A DNA stretch of 59,490 nt, from positions 1 to 59,490 of the forward strand of contig NZ_JBGFGN010000128.1 of NCBI RefSeq assembly GCF_041224595.1, given 5' to 3'. The stretch comes from Donghicola sp041224595. GTDB lineage: Bacteria; Pseudomonadota; Alphaproteobacteria; Rhodobacterales; Rhodobacteraceae. Shown here piece after piece: positions 44,498 to 53,222 of the stretch. The position numbers were made by a program, and so were the translations under genes. Positions within the stretch are counted from its first letter, which is position 1; each line of letters opens with the position of its first letter. The notes below the pieces were generated by a model. It saw nothing but the letters and a program-made list of their open reading frames with translations, searched no databases and was not told the origin of the DNA.

Positions 44498-44906
44498 GGC
44501 GATCCCTGCGGTTCAGTGGTGGGGCAAGCTTGGGTGCCGGACGGCAAAATATAGGTTGGCGAGCGGCGGCAAGCTTAATTGTATGCGGATGTATACCAAA
44601 CGTATTTACGTGGCAAGAGGTTGCCGAAGGCATTACGGTCCTTGCGCCAAAAAGTCGAGCAAAAGCGCCGAATTTCAGCAGCCTGAGGCACTATGTCTGA
44701 CCTTGCCGAGTTCTGGGGCGCGCCACAGAGTTGTTGTGGTCGGCGGTACCCCTGGAGTGAGACGATGGAATCATGTGCGGCGTCCGCACCTTATACGGAA
44801 CGCATCAGAGCATAGATCCGCGCTTTTTCTAAGGACACATTGATAACGGTTGTTCCTAACGCACAGATCAGATTTAACGACGCTGAATTTTTGGTACGGG
44901 ACTTTG
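44498..44906. promoter_or_regulatory. Divergent promoter region between acnB and glf
   Basis: About 410 bp with no established gene. A TATATT at 44548-44553 region on the minus strand could serve as an acnB -10 element, with a weak -35. A possible 40-codon frame is listed separately. I see no terminator or RNA gene. Confidence 0.4.
44693..44815 (+). CDS. Possible small protein of 40 residues
   Basis: ATG at 44693 with GAGG five bases upstream opens a 40-codon frame (MSDLAEFWGAPQSCCGRRYP ...) ending in TAG. It holds three cysteines, two adjacent. It resembles no family I know and may be chance; support is only the ribosome site and the otherwise empty gap. Confidence 0.2.
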   Translation: MSDLAEFWGAPQSCCGRRYPWSETMESCAASAPYTERIRA

Positions 44907-46082
44907 ATGATGACCACTTCAGCTGCGTCTAAAGGTAAAATTCTGATTGTTGGGGCGGGGTTGTCCGGAGCGGTGATTGGCCGCCACCTCGCTCAGGACG
45001 GATACGGGGTCACCATCGTCGATAGCCGCGATCACATTGGGGGGAACTGTCATACTGAACGGGACGCAGAGTCCGGCGTTATGGTCCATGTTTATGGCCC
45101 CCACATTTTTCACACAGATGACGAAGAAGTCTGGGACTACGTCAACACGTTCGAGACGTTCATGCCCTACAAAAACCGCGTGAAAACAACGTCCAAGGGG
45201 CAAGTCTTCTCGCTGCCGGTCAACCTGCACACCATTAACCAGTTCTTCGACAAAACAATGCGCCCCGATGAGGCGCGCCAGTTTATCACCGAAGAGCAGG
45301 CGGACACGTCCATTGAGGATCCTCAAACCTTTGAAGAGCAGGCCATGCGGTTTGTGGGTAAGGAGCTCTATGAGGCCTTTTTCAAAGGCTACACGATGAA
45401 GCAGTGGGGATGCCATCCCAGCGAGTTGCCTGCTTCGATCCTCAAGCGCTTGCCTGTGCGCTTTAATTACGATGACAACTACTTCTTCCACAAATTTCAA
45501 GGGATGCCCCAAAACGGCTATACCGTGATGATCGAGCGGATGCTGGATTGTTCTGGCATCGAAGTTCGGTTGAACACGACATTCAGCGCCGAGATGGCCG
45601 AAGGCTACGAACACGTCTTTTATGCCGGACCACTGGATGGATATTTCGACTACAAACTAGGGCGTCTGGGTTATCGGACCTTGGATTTTGAACGCTTCAA
45701 CTATGAAGGGGATTACCAAGGCTGCGCCGTCATGAACTATGGCGAGGTCGACGTACCCTACACCCGCATCACCGAACACAAGCACTTTGCCCCTTGGGAA
45801 AACCACGAAAAATCGGTCTGCTACCGAGAGTTTTCCCGCGCGGCTGAGCCTGCAGACATTCCTTATTACCCGATCCGTCAGGTCAAAGAGAAAGCTCTGC
45901 TCTCTGAGTATGTGGAATTGGCCAACGCGGCGTCTGGCGTCACTTTTGTTGGCCGCTTGGGGACCTATCGCTACCTCGATATGGACGTCACAATTCGCGA
46001 GGCTCTGGACACTGCGCGTGGATTCGTTGAGGCGCAGCAAAAGGGCGTCAAGGTGCCCGCATTCTTCGTCGCACCGGTCTGA
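44907..46082 (+). CDS. glf: UDP-galactopyranose mutase
   Basis: A 391-residue flavoenzyme that turns UDP-galactopyranose into UDP-galactofuranose for surface glycans. FAD motif ILIVGAGLSGAVIGRHLA is near residues 12-29, then DSRDHIGGNCHT, YGPHIFHTDDEEVW (family signature), FKGYTMKQWG, and the C-terminal GRLGTYRYLDMDVTI. The double ATG at 44907/44910 is the best start near the FAD motif; a longer frame from 44850 is unlikely. It supplies a donor sugar plausible for the GT2 enzymes at 30-34 kb. A 242-bp gap follows before the next gene and shows nothing clear. Confidence 0.93.
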   Translation: MMTTSAASKGKILIVGAGLSGAVIGRHLAQDGYGVTIVDSRDHIGGNCHTERDAESGVMVHVYGPHIFHTDDEEVWDYVNTFETFMPYKNRVKTTSKGQVFSLPVNLHTINQFFDKTMRPDEARQFITEEQADTSIEDPQTFEEQAMRFVGKELYEAFFKGYTMKQWGCHPSELPASILKRLPVRFNYDDNYFFHKFQGMPQNGYTVMIERMLDCSGIEVRLNTTFSAEMAEGYEHVFYAGPLDGYFDYKLGRLGYRTLDFERFNYEGDYQGCAVMNYGEVDVPYTRITEHKHFAPWENHEKSVCYREFSRAAEPADIPYYPIRQVKEKALLSEYVELANAASGVTFVGRLGTYRYLDMDVTIREALDTARGFVEAQQKGVKVPAFFVAPV

Positions 46083-46324
46083 ACGCCTAACATTCAGGGC
46101 GCTTATGAGTGGCAGCGAACGATGTTTGGCGGATCTTTGCAAGGTTGCTCGCTGTCCTGCTCAAAATGTCGCTGTTTGATGACAGAGAACGCGCTCTATG
46201 GGCTCAGGTCTTGCACCCTCCCGACATTGTTGGCTAAGTGCGCCCACTAAAGGGTTGGGCGGCTTGGGTGACCTGGCTGGCCGACTGCAGGACGAATACG
46301 CATTGAATGACGGGGCGTAGTAAG

Positions 46325-47449
46325 ATGACTATTTCGAGTAAGAAAACTCTGGTTCTTCACATCGGCGACCCCAAAACCGGATCAACTGCAATTCAAGACG
46401 CGCTTGCGACAAACCGAATTTCGGTGAACGGGCAGCTTCCTTATTATAACTCCAAACTCGCCCACAATGTGATCGTGAAGCACATCCGTAACTACGAGGG
46501 CAGTGAAGAAAAGAGCAAGGAACAAGCAAGATCAGCGCTGACCAAAATGGCGAACGGGATAGCTCATTCTGACTCGGATATTTGTGTTATCTCTGCTGAG
46601 TTGCTGGCGGACATCTCTGCGACCCGGTTCAAGAAGATTTACGATGAGTTCTTTGCGCCGCATGTTAGCGAGCTGAAGGTCATTGCATATGTTAGACCGC
46701 ATATTTCTTGGATTCTGGCGACCTTTGGAGAAAGCCTGAAGATTGGAAATTTCAAAGGTGATCTTGAGGCCTTCTATCTCAGCCGCATGAAGCGAGATAA
46801 CATTTTCCCGTATCATGCGAGGTTCTCGGAATGGAAAGCCGTATTTGGCGAGGCTTTTGTTCTGCGGCCTTTCTCTCGTCGGCTCCTTGTTTCTCAGTCA
46901 GTCATTTCCGACTTCTCTGAATATGCGTTTGGCTCTGGAAATTACGAAATAGCTGATTTGACACGACTTGATCGGAGCAACGTTTCGCTTGGCCTTGAGG
47001 ATCTCCTTCGGATCTCCTTTCTGCACGAATTCGTAGAGCATAAGCCTTGGATCTTTCGTCATCATCTGGGGTGGGAAGTCCATCGGGTGATTGGAATGAC
47101 GCAGGGGCACGACAAAGCGAAGGCTGGCCCGAAGACAAAAGTCCAGATTCACAAAGATTTGGCGAAGAAAGCGCAGAACAGGTTCCTCGAGGATGCCAAA
47201 TCGATGGACCGAGACTTTTTTGCGGAGACGCCATTCTTAGCTGAAGCGTTGGATGACGCTGTCCGTTCGGCCTGCGATACGCCACAATCAATGCTGCCTG
47301 AGGACTACTTTTCAGAGTCAGAACTGCGAACGCTTACGCTCTTTTCAGAAATGTTCGCGAGTGCTTTTGAGAAGCAAGCCGAACCTTGGGTCCGTCACTT
47401 TGAAGATCTGCGCATTCAGACACGTGCCAAGAACCTCAGTGAAAGCTGA
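46325..47449 (+). CDS. Sulfotransferase-like P-loop protein
   Basis: A 374-residue protein with the opening TLVLHIGDPKTGSTAIQDAL, a sulfotransferase-like phosphosulfate loop, and DICVISAELLADI followed by LKVIAYVRPHISWI, where the Arg-containing strand would bind the cofactor. The ATG at 46325 is nearest to the loop. The next gene is a paralogue with the same HIGDPKxGSTAIQ opening and YVRxHxxxxI segment, 47 bp downstream. Codon use looks more AT-rich than that of acnB or metH, hinting at acquisition. The acceptor is unknown. Confidence 0.7.
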   Translation: MTISSKKTLVLHIGDPKTGSTAIQDALATNRISVNGQLPYYNSKLAHNVIVKHIRNYEGSEEKSKEQARSALTKMANGIAHSDSDICVISAELLADISATRFKKIYDEFFAPHVSELKVIAYVRPHISWILATFGESLKIGNFKGDLEAFYLSRMKRDNIFPYHARFSEWKAVFGEAFVLRPFSRRLLVSQSVISDFSEYAFGSGNYEIADLTRLDRSNVSLGLEDLLRISFLHEFVEHKPWIFRHHLGWEVHRVIGMTQGHDKAKAGPKTKVQIHKDLAKKAQNRFLEDAKSMDRDFFAETPFLAEALDDAVRSACDTPQSMLPEDYFSESELRTLTLFSEMFASAFEKQAEPWVRHFEDLRIQTRAKNLSES

Positions 47450-47496
47450 GACAATAATCATAGCTTTGCGCTACCCCTTCTGCGGGAGAATTGTTC

Positions 47497-48639
47497 GTGA
47501 TTAAAAATCTTGTTTTTCACATCGGCGATCCGAAATGTGGGTCGACTGCAATTCAAGCGGCGATGCGTAAAAATGCATGTGTACCAGAGAAAACAACGCT
47601 CGTAAGCCAACCCGAAACCAACGCGAGTGTGCTCGCCAATGTAATTGCCAAAGGTAATCAGCAGAGAATAAAAAGATTATTGAATGCCAAGCGAGCGTGG
47701 TGCGAAAGTAATACTGCTGACGTGGGGATTATATCTGCAGAGTTTTTTGAAAGAGTTGCCCCTGCTCAGTTCGATGCAGCCCTGAAAGAGCACTTGCCAG
47801 AGTATTCTCAAGATGTCCGAGCGATCGCATATGTCAGATCTCATTCAGGTCGTTTGATCTCTGGCTACGCACAACGCATCAAAACTGGGGCCTTCACCGG
47901 AAACTTGGATGAATTCACAGGTATTATGTGCGGTGGCACGCTGCTTCAGTATCATCCGAGGTTTCTGGGATGGAAAAAGCTCCTACAAGAGCGGTTTACG
48001 TTGCGTCCCTTTATGTACGGTGAGTTAAAGTCAAACGACATCGTTGATGACTTTTTTTCCCATCTGCTGGGGGGCGAAAGGTACAAACTGGAATCTGTTG
48101 AGCCGTCGAACGAAAGCCTGTCGCTGGAGGAACTATCGGGCCTATTAATCGTTCAAGAGGGGCTCATTCAGGGAGGTGTTCCCAAACACTTGCGACTTCC
48201 TTTGGGAGCGGCCGTCGCCAGACAGTTGAGCGGTAAATCGAACAGGTTATGGACCAAGCTTCGCCTTGATAAGCGGAATGCCGAGAAAATGTACGCGCGT
48301 TTCAAGGATGATGCACGTGCGCTTGATGCTGAGTTCTTCCAACGCCCCTTGATGGAAAGTGAACTACTCCGAGCAATCGAAACTTCGATCGAGACCCCTC
48401 AGTCTTTGAATGCAAGTCAATTTTTTTCAGACAGGAAGATAAAAAAGCTGCGAGAGGCGTCGGAAAGAATCTCCCAGTTCTCTGCTGAGGATATGAAGAG
48501 TTGGCACAAGGAGTACCAAGTCGAAACAGGTCAGCTTTCTGGGGAAAGGCCCAAAAAAGCAACTTTCAAACGACTAATGGCGCCTGAAAGACAAGTTTGG
48601 AAAGCAGTGGATGAAATCGTGTCCCATCTACTGCCATAA
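47497..48639 (+). CDS. Sulfotransferase-like P-loop protein (paralogue)
   Basis: A 380-residue protein, GTG start with GGGAGAA seven bases before it; a TTG two codons earlier is possible. The opening LVFHIGDPKCGSTAIQAAM matches the upstream gene, with Cys for Thr after the Lys. VRAIAYVRSHSGRLISGYAQRIKTGAF is the second conserved block. The C-terminal third is lysine-rich. It is convergent with a SapC-family gene. Likely a tandem duplicate acting on a related acceptor. Confidence 0.7.
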   Translation: MIKNLVFHIGDPKCGSTAIQAAMRKNACVPEKTTLVSQPETNASVLANVIAKGNQQRIKRLLNAKRAWCESNTADVGIISAEFFERVAPAQFDAALKEHLPEYSQDVRAIAYVRSHSGRLISGYAQRIKTGAFTGNLDEFTGIMCGGTLLQYHPRFLGWKKLLQERFTLRPFMYGELKSNDIVDDFFSHLLGGERYKLESVEPSNESLSLEELSGLLIVQEGLIQGGVPKHLRLPLGAAVARQLSGKSNRLWTKLRLDKRNAEKMYARFKDDARALDAEFFQRPLMESELLRAIETSIETPQSLNASQFFSDRKIKKLREASERISQFSAEDMKSWHKEYQVETGQLSGERPKKATFKRLMAPERQVWKAVDEIVSHLLP

Positions 48640-48682
48640 AGCTTCCTTTGCGAGCTGCGCTGGTAGACGCATCTTGTCATGC

Positions 48683-49402
48683 TTAAAACTGAATAGAGCT
48701 GCCAGATGAAAGGAACTTGGAGATATCCAGCCCGTCTTTCTTTTCTTTGATTTCACTCGGAGAGTCGTGCAGCATAAAGGCAGAGAACCTCTGTGTGGTC
48801 ACATAGTTCCTTTGGGAAAACAACATGACCATCAATAGCCGAAATGCTTGCGCGTGGGGTCGCTGCAACGTTTTTTGAAGCAGAGCGTTCTGATCAATTT
48901 CGTAAATGGCTGGATTGATGTCATTTGTCAGGAAGCCTTCTTCGACAAGAATTCTCGCTGACGTCGTTAAACGTTTTCTGCCCTGAGCGAATCTGACGAG
49001 AAGTCTCTTCAATGAAGCCTGATTTTCGGGGCTACGAGCTTTGTTTTCTCCGATATGCAGGTCTAGGAGCCTCTCTTCCTTCCCAGAGGCTGTTGCATTG
49101 AATGGCAACAGCCGCAACGCCATTGGTAAATAATGCATTTTCCATTCGCCTGCCACGTTGGTTGGAGGAGAGACAAGGCGGTCTCGCCGTAAATCAAGCA
49201 TTATCTCTGGCCCTTCGCTGCCTGCAATCGCTGCGATGGGAAGGTGATAGGCGATCATATGAAGTTCACTGTAGGTCAATGGGCAAAAGCCAAGTGATTG
49301 TCCGAAGTTCAGTGGTCCATCGTCTGGCCATGCTGCAAGGTGCTTCCCGCTGATGGGATCGGGCCTGGGCTTCCCTGGTAGATTTGCGTACCACTCAGTC
49401 AT
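48683..49402 (-). CDS. SapC-family protein (second copy)
   Basis: A 239-residue protein. The SapC-like pattern is visible: YSELHMIAYHLPIAAIAG near residue 45, EIMLDLRRDRLVSP, a YLPMALRLLPF segment near 95, and a mixed C-terminal region that seeks no membrane. SapC was named from the Campylobacter S-layer locus; its biochemical role is unclear. ATGA overlap with the upstream SapC-like gene shows coupling. Match is weaker than for its partner. Confidence 0.6.
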   Translation of the reverse strand: MTEWYANLPGKPRPDPISGKHLAAWPDDGPLNFGQSLGFCPLTYSELHMIAYHLPIAAIAGSEGPEIMLDLRRDRLVSPPTNVAGEWKMHYLPMALRLLPFNATASGKEERLLDLHIGENKARSPENQASLKRLLVRFAQGRKRLTTSARILVEEGFLTNDINPAIYEIDQNALLQKTLQRPHAQAFRLLMVMLFSQRNYVTTQRFSAFMLHDSPSEIKEKKDGLDISKFLSSGSSIQF

Positions 49403-50100
49403 GAAATTTCTATTTCCCGCTCGTTTCGTCGAATAATCTGACCCATACGGAAAAGGGATAGCCGCTGGGCTGAGAGAAATGCTAAAGCTAACTTCCAGCT
49501 CTCGCTTGGGATCCCCGCCAGTAAAATAGGATGGTTGATTTCTAGAATTGCGGTGAAAAACTCAGGAACCTCAAACCGCTCCTGAATATCGGATGGCAAC
49601 TCAACCGGTTCAAGCATGTTATGCCGCACTAGTGCCGATGTGAGAGAATTTTCCCACTTAGCGGTACGCGTGAACAGCTCAAGTTTCTTCAGTTTCAGCT
49701 CAGCACCCGAGCTCATATTCCCAAGGTGGTCGTAAATGTAGGAGCCGGCGTTTCGCTCTGAAGCTGGCGCGGCGCGATCCAAGCCGATGTCGAAATCTCC
49801 AAGCAAGTGATTTTTGTGTCTGAAGGGGTAGGCCTGCAAAAGTGTGGGCAAGGCATCAAGTCCCAGCCTCCTAATGCCCGGAATTTCAGCATCTCTCAGT
49901 AAGGTGCGGACGGCAACTAGCTCGAGCCCGCCGACATCGTTGCGTCGCCAAACAATCGGGTAGTGACTACTCAGAGCGAAGCTTTCCTCCATGCAGATTG
50001 GTACAAATCTCTCGCGCAGTGTTGGCTTGTATGAAAATGGATCAAAGATCCTGTGAGCTGTATCCCAAAGCTCTTGAAGAGGAATGAAAGATTGATACAA
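49399..50100 (-). CDS. SapC-family protein (first copy)
   Basis: A 233-residue protein with the SapC hallmarks FVPICMEESFALSSHYPIVWRR, LVAVRTLL and ALPTLLQAYPFRH, then a LLGDFDIGLDR segment. No signal peptide. Start is a TTG at 50100 with AAGG about ten bases upstream; no ATG is better placed. Divergent from the type I secretion ABC gene 51 bp away, so the two operons share a promoter region. SapC-like genes commonly sit near secretion genes of large surface proteins; function is unproven. Confidence 0.65.
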   Translation of the reverse strand: MYQSFIPLQELWDTAHRIFDPFSYKPTLRERFVPICMEESFALSSHYPIVWRRNDVGGLELVAVRTLLRDAEIPGIRRLGLDALPTLLQAYPFRHKNHLLGDFDIGLDRAAPASERNAGSYIYDHLGNMSSGAELKLKKLELFTRTAKWENSLTSALVRHNMLEPVELPSDIQERFEVPEFFTAILEINHPILLAGIPSESWKLALAFLSAQRLSLFRMGQIIRRNEREIEIS

Positions 50101-50151
50101 GTTCGGAGACCTTTTTGCTAGGCCCTGAATATATTGGGCAATGGACAGATA

Positions 50152-51861
50152 ATGAATATTGCAAGTCTTTTAAAGCGATATAGCTCCCAATACCTCACAC
50201 TGTGGTTTGTAAGCTCTTTTGTTGCGATCTTGGCGCTGAGCCCCTTCATCTACCTCTTGCAGGTCAGCTCACGTGTGTTCGTGAGCTACAGTTGGGAGAC
50301 GCTCTGGTTCCTGACTGGGCTGGTCGTTTTCATTTTGATCGTCTGGGGTGCCATCGGCTACTACCGTGACAATGGCCTTTCTGCGATCGGTTTCAAGATC
50401 GATAATGACCTACGATCATTAGTTTTTGGTGCGGTGCACAGAAGCGGTCAGAAAGATGCCTTTCGCTCTTATTCTGATATTGCCATTTTCCGCGACGGGG
50501 TCACTGGAAATTTCACAGCGAACTTGATGGATGCGACACTGACGCCCCTATTTGTTGGTGTGCTCTTCATTCTGCACCCTGTATTTGGTTGGGTCTCTAT
50601 TGTGCTCATCGCTCTGATTACACTGTTCAGTTTTCAGGCGCGCAAAATTTGGAAACTCGCTCGGAAAGAAGCAAAGCCATTGGAAGATGAAGCCTATGCT
50701 TTTGGTCTTTCTACAGCGGCAAAATCCGATGTGATCCGCGCAATGGGGCTCATGGAAGGTGTCCGCCACCGATGGGGCAAGTTACAAGCAGATGCCTCAG
50801 ATAAACTAATAACAGGCAAGATGTCGGCGCGATATGTGGAGACGTATATCAACGTTTTGAACCGTGGGATGATGGTGCTGGTCATTTTCGTCGGGGCGGT
50901 ATTGTTTTTGCTCGACAAGGTAACAGCGGAGACGGGCATGGCTGCATTTATTGTTATGATGCGAGGCGTGTCGCCAGCGGTCGCGATTGCAAAGAATTGG
51001 TCTGTGGTTCAAGAGACCCGCGACGCGATGCAAAGGTTGAACGGGGTTCTCGAGAAGAATCAGGAAGTGAAGAAAGCCGCTCTGCCGACTATGGTTGGCC
51101 ACCTCACCTGCGCACATGTTGGTTACAGGACCAAGGCAGGTAAAAGCTTGCTTTCTGGGGTCCATTTCAGTGTTCCAGCAGGGTCCGTTGTTGCGGTGAT
51201 CGGCCCGAGTGGTGCCGGGAAGTCTACTCTGCTCCGGTTGCTTGCAGGAGCAGAGCAGGCCAGCGCTGGAAATGTGAAAATTGATGGCTTTCCTATGGCG
51301 CAGTGGCCCGAGGCACAGCGCGGCGCTTCGATCGGGTATTTGCCTCAGACTGTGGACCTATTGCCGGGGACGGTGGCGCAAAACGTCTCTCGGTTTGATC
51401 CAAACCAGACAGACAACACCAAGATCTTCGAAGCGCTCGGCCGTGCCGGGGCGTTGGAGATGGTCCAAGGCCTTGAGCGTGGCCTGAATTTTAACCTAGC
51501 ACCAGATGGTGCGCCGCTGTCCGGTGGACAAAAGCAACGAATTGGTTTGGCACGCGCCTACTATAACTCGCCCCGAATTCTGATCATGGACGAGCCCGAT
51601 TCCGCTTTGGATTCCGAAGGAGAAAAAAATCTCGCCTACGGCATTCTCGAGATGAAGCGCTCCGGGGCGACGACTGTTTTCAGCACGCACAAGACCAATA
51701 TGCTTCAAATCAGCGACTATGTTCTGGTGATCAAAGACGGCTACATGCACTCATTCAGTTCCAAGGATGATATGATCGGAAGGCTTGAGCAGTCGGGAAA
51801 TCGCTTGCTTGCGACCAACGACGATACTGATGCCCCCAAAGGAGCGCAGTTACATGGTTAA
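50152..51861 (+). CDS. Type I secretion system permease/ATPase (PrtD type)
   Basis: A 569-residue half-transporter. About six membrane helices fill residues 10-300, without an N-terminal peptidase domain. The ATPase carries Walker A GPSGAGKST near 360, signature LSGGQKQR and Walker B ILIMDEPDSALD, with H-loop STHK. It exports unfolded proteins with C-terminal signals, such as RTX proteins. The ATG at 50152 with GGACAG upstream is preferred over 50134. Its stop overlaps the HlyD gene start. No outer-membrane TolC gene is in the window. Confidence 0.9.
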   Translation: MNIASLLKRYSSQYLTLWFVSSFVAILALSPFIYLLQVSSRVFVSYSWETLWFLTGLVVFILIVWGAIGYYRDNGLSAIGFKIDNDLRSLVFGAVHRSGQKDAFRSYSDIAIFRDGVTGNFTANLMDATLTPLFVGVLFILHPVFGWVSIVLIALITLFSFQARKIWKLARKEAKPLEDEAYAFGLSTAAKSDVIRAMGLMEGVRHRWGKLQADASDKLITGKMSARYVETYINVLNRGMMVLVIFVGAVLFLLDKVTAETGMAAFIVMMRGVSPAVAIAKNWSVVQETRDAMQRLNGVLEKNQEVKKAALPTMVGHLTCAHVGYRTKAGKSLLSGVHFSVPAGSVVAVIGPSGAGKSTLLRLLAGAEQASAGNVKIDGFPMAQWPEAQRGASIGYLPQTVDLLPGTVAQNVSRFDPNQTDNTKIFEALGRAGALEMVQGLERGLNFNLAPDGAPLSGGQKQRIGLARAYYNSPRILIMDEPDSALDSEGEKNLAYGILEMKRSGATTVFSTHKTNMLQISDYVLVIKDGYMHSFSSKDDMIGRLEQSGNRLLATNDDTDAPKGAQLHG

Positions 51862-53203
51862 CACAAACACACTCCCTGCGCCCGAGACCAGCAAACGGCC
51901 AGAGCTGTTGCATACGGATCGAATTCTAAACCGCGCTATTCGCAATAGTGTCCTGCTGATTGTTATCTTCTTTGGCGGACTTGGATGGTGGATGTACACA
52001 GCGCGATTGGATAGCGCTGCGGTCTCATCAGGTGTGATCGAGAATGCTGCGAATACTCAGATAATCCAGCACCTTGAGGGCGGGATTGTCTCCCAAATCT
52101 TGGTGCGGGATGGGCAAGAAGTTGAGCAGGGCGATGTTCTTTTGCGCCTTGACCCTACGACCGGTGAAGCTACTGCGGAACTCTACAATACACAGCTGCT
52201 CGGATCACAAGCAAAACGCGTTCGATTGGAACAAGAGATCGAGCTTGGAGACGTATTGGAGTTCCCAGAGGATCTTTTGATGGCTGCACAAAATAGTCCG
52301 GCATTTCAAAAGCAACTCAACGACGAAATGCGTCAGTTCTCACTGTCGAAAACGACATTGGAGCAAAATGAAGAACTTTTCCGCACACAGATCGAGCAGT
52401 ACCGAGAAGAGATCAAGGGCCTAGAACTCGGGCGCAGTATTGCGGAGAGGGCGCTGGAGCTTGTCGAAGGGGATTTGAAGAATCAGCAGAGTTTGTTTGA
52501 TCGTGGGCTGACCAATCAGGCGGCGGTTCTGACGTTGCTCCGCGAGCAGTTAGAGCTTCAGGAGAAGATTGCGCAGGCGGAAATCGACATTGCAAGAACG
52601 AAGCAGTCAATCTCGGGTCTCGAGTTGCAGATTCGTCAGTCGGTTGAAACCTATCGTCAGACTGCAGCTGAAGAACTCGACGAAGTGAACACAGAGATCC
52701 GTGCATTGGAGCGTGATCTGATCGTCAGTAGCGATTCCCTGAAGCGCATCGAGGTCAAGGCCCCTGTTTCGGGCACCGTGCAGGAGAGCATCCTAAGCAA
52801 TGTCGGAGCTGTCATCGGCTCTGGTGAGACGATCATGAAGATTGCGCCAAACACGGCGGATTATGTGATTTCGGCCAAAATTTCTCCGAACGACATTGAG
52901 AACATTCTTCCGGGAATTGAGGCACTGATTACCTTCCCTGCGTTTGCGAGTATCGAAATGGCGCCAGCCAAGGGCGAGCTTTTCGCAGTCTCGCGGGATA
53001 GAATCGTCGATTCAGCCTCTGATGAGAGTTATTATGAAGCCGAAGTGCACATGCTTTCAGAAACTGTGCCGGATGAGATTAAGGATAAGTTGGTTGCTGG
53101 TATGACGGTCTCAGTCATTCTGCCAACTGGCGAGAGAACTGCATTGGAATACGTTCTCACACCCATTTTGCGGCGTTGGGACAGCGCAATGCGCGAAGAA
53201 TAA
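51854..53203 (+). CDS. HlyD/PrtE family type I secretion adaptor
   Basis: A 449-residue periplasmic adaptor. One membrane helix (SVLLIVIFFGGLGWWMYTA) is near residues 33-52, then the first half of a lipoyl-like domain (QIIQHLEGGIVSQILVRDGQEVEQGDVLLRLD), a long coiled coil of about 180 residues, the second half (RIEVKAPVSGTVQES) and the family's C-terminal MTVSVILPTGERTALEYVL. ATG overlaps the ABC gene stop by eight bases, with AAAGGAG upstream. Joins the ABC exporter to a TolC-like pore. Confidence 0.92.
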   Translation: MVNTNTLPAPETSKRPELLHTDRILNRAIRNSVLLIVIFFGGLGWWMYTARLDSAAVSSGVIENAANTQIIQHLEGGIVSQILVRDGQEVEQGDVLLRLDPTTGEATAELYNTQLLGSQAKRVRLEQEIELGDVLEFPEDLLMAAQNSPAFQKQLNDEMRQFSLSKTTLEQNEELFRTQIEQYREEIKGLELGRSIAERALELVEGDLKNQQSLFDRGLTNQAAVLTLLREQLELQEKIAQAEIDIARTKQSISGLELQIRQSVETYRQTAAEELDEVNTEIRALERDLIVSSDSLKRIEVKAPVSGTVQESILSNVGAVIGSGETIMKIAPNTADYVISAKISPNDIENILPGIEALITFPAFASIEMAPAKGELFAVSRDRIVDSASDESYYEAEVHMLSETVPDEIKDKLVAGMTVSVILPTGERTALEYVLTPILRRWDSAMREE

Positions 53204-53222
53204 GATATTAGAAAGCAAGTCT

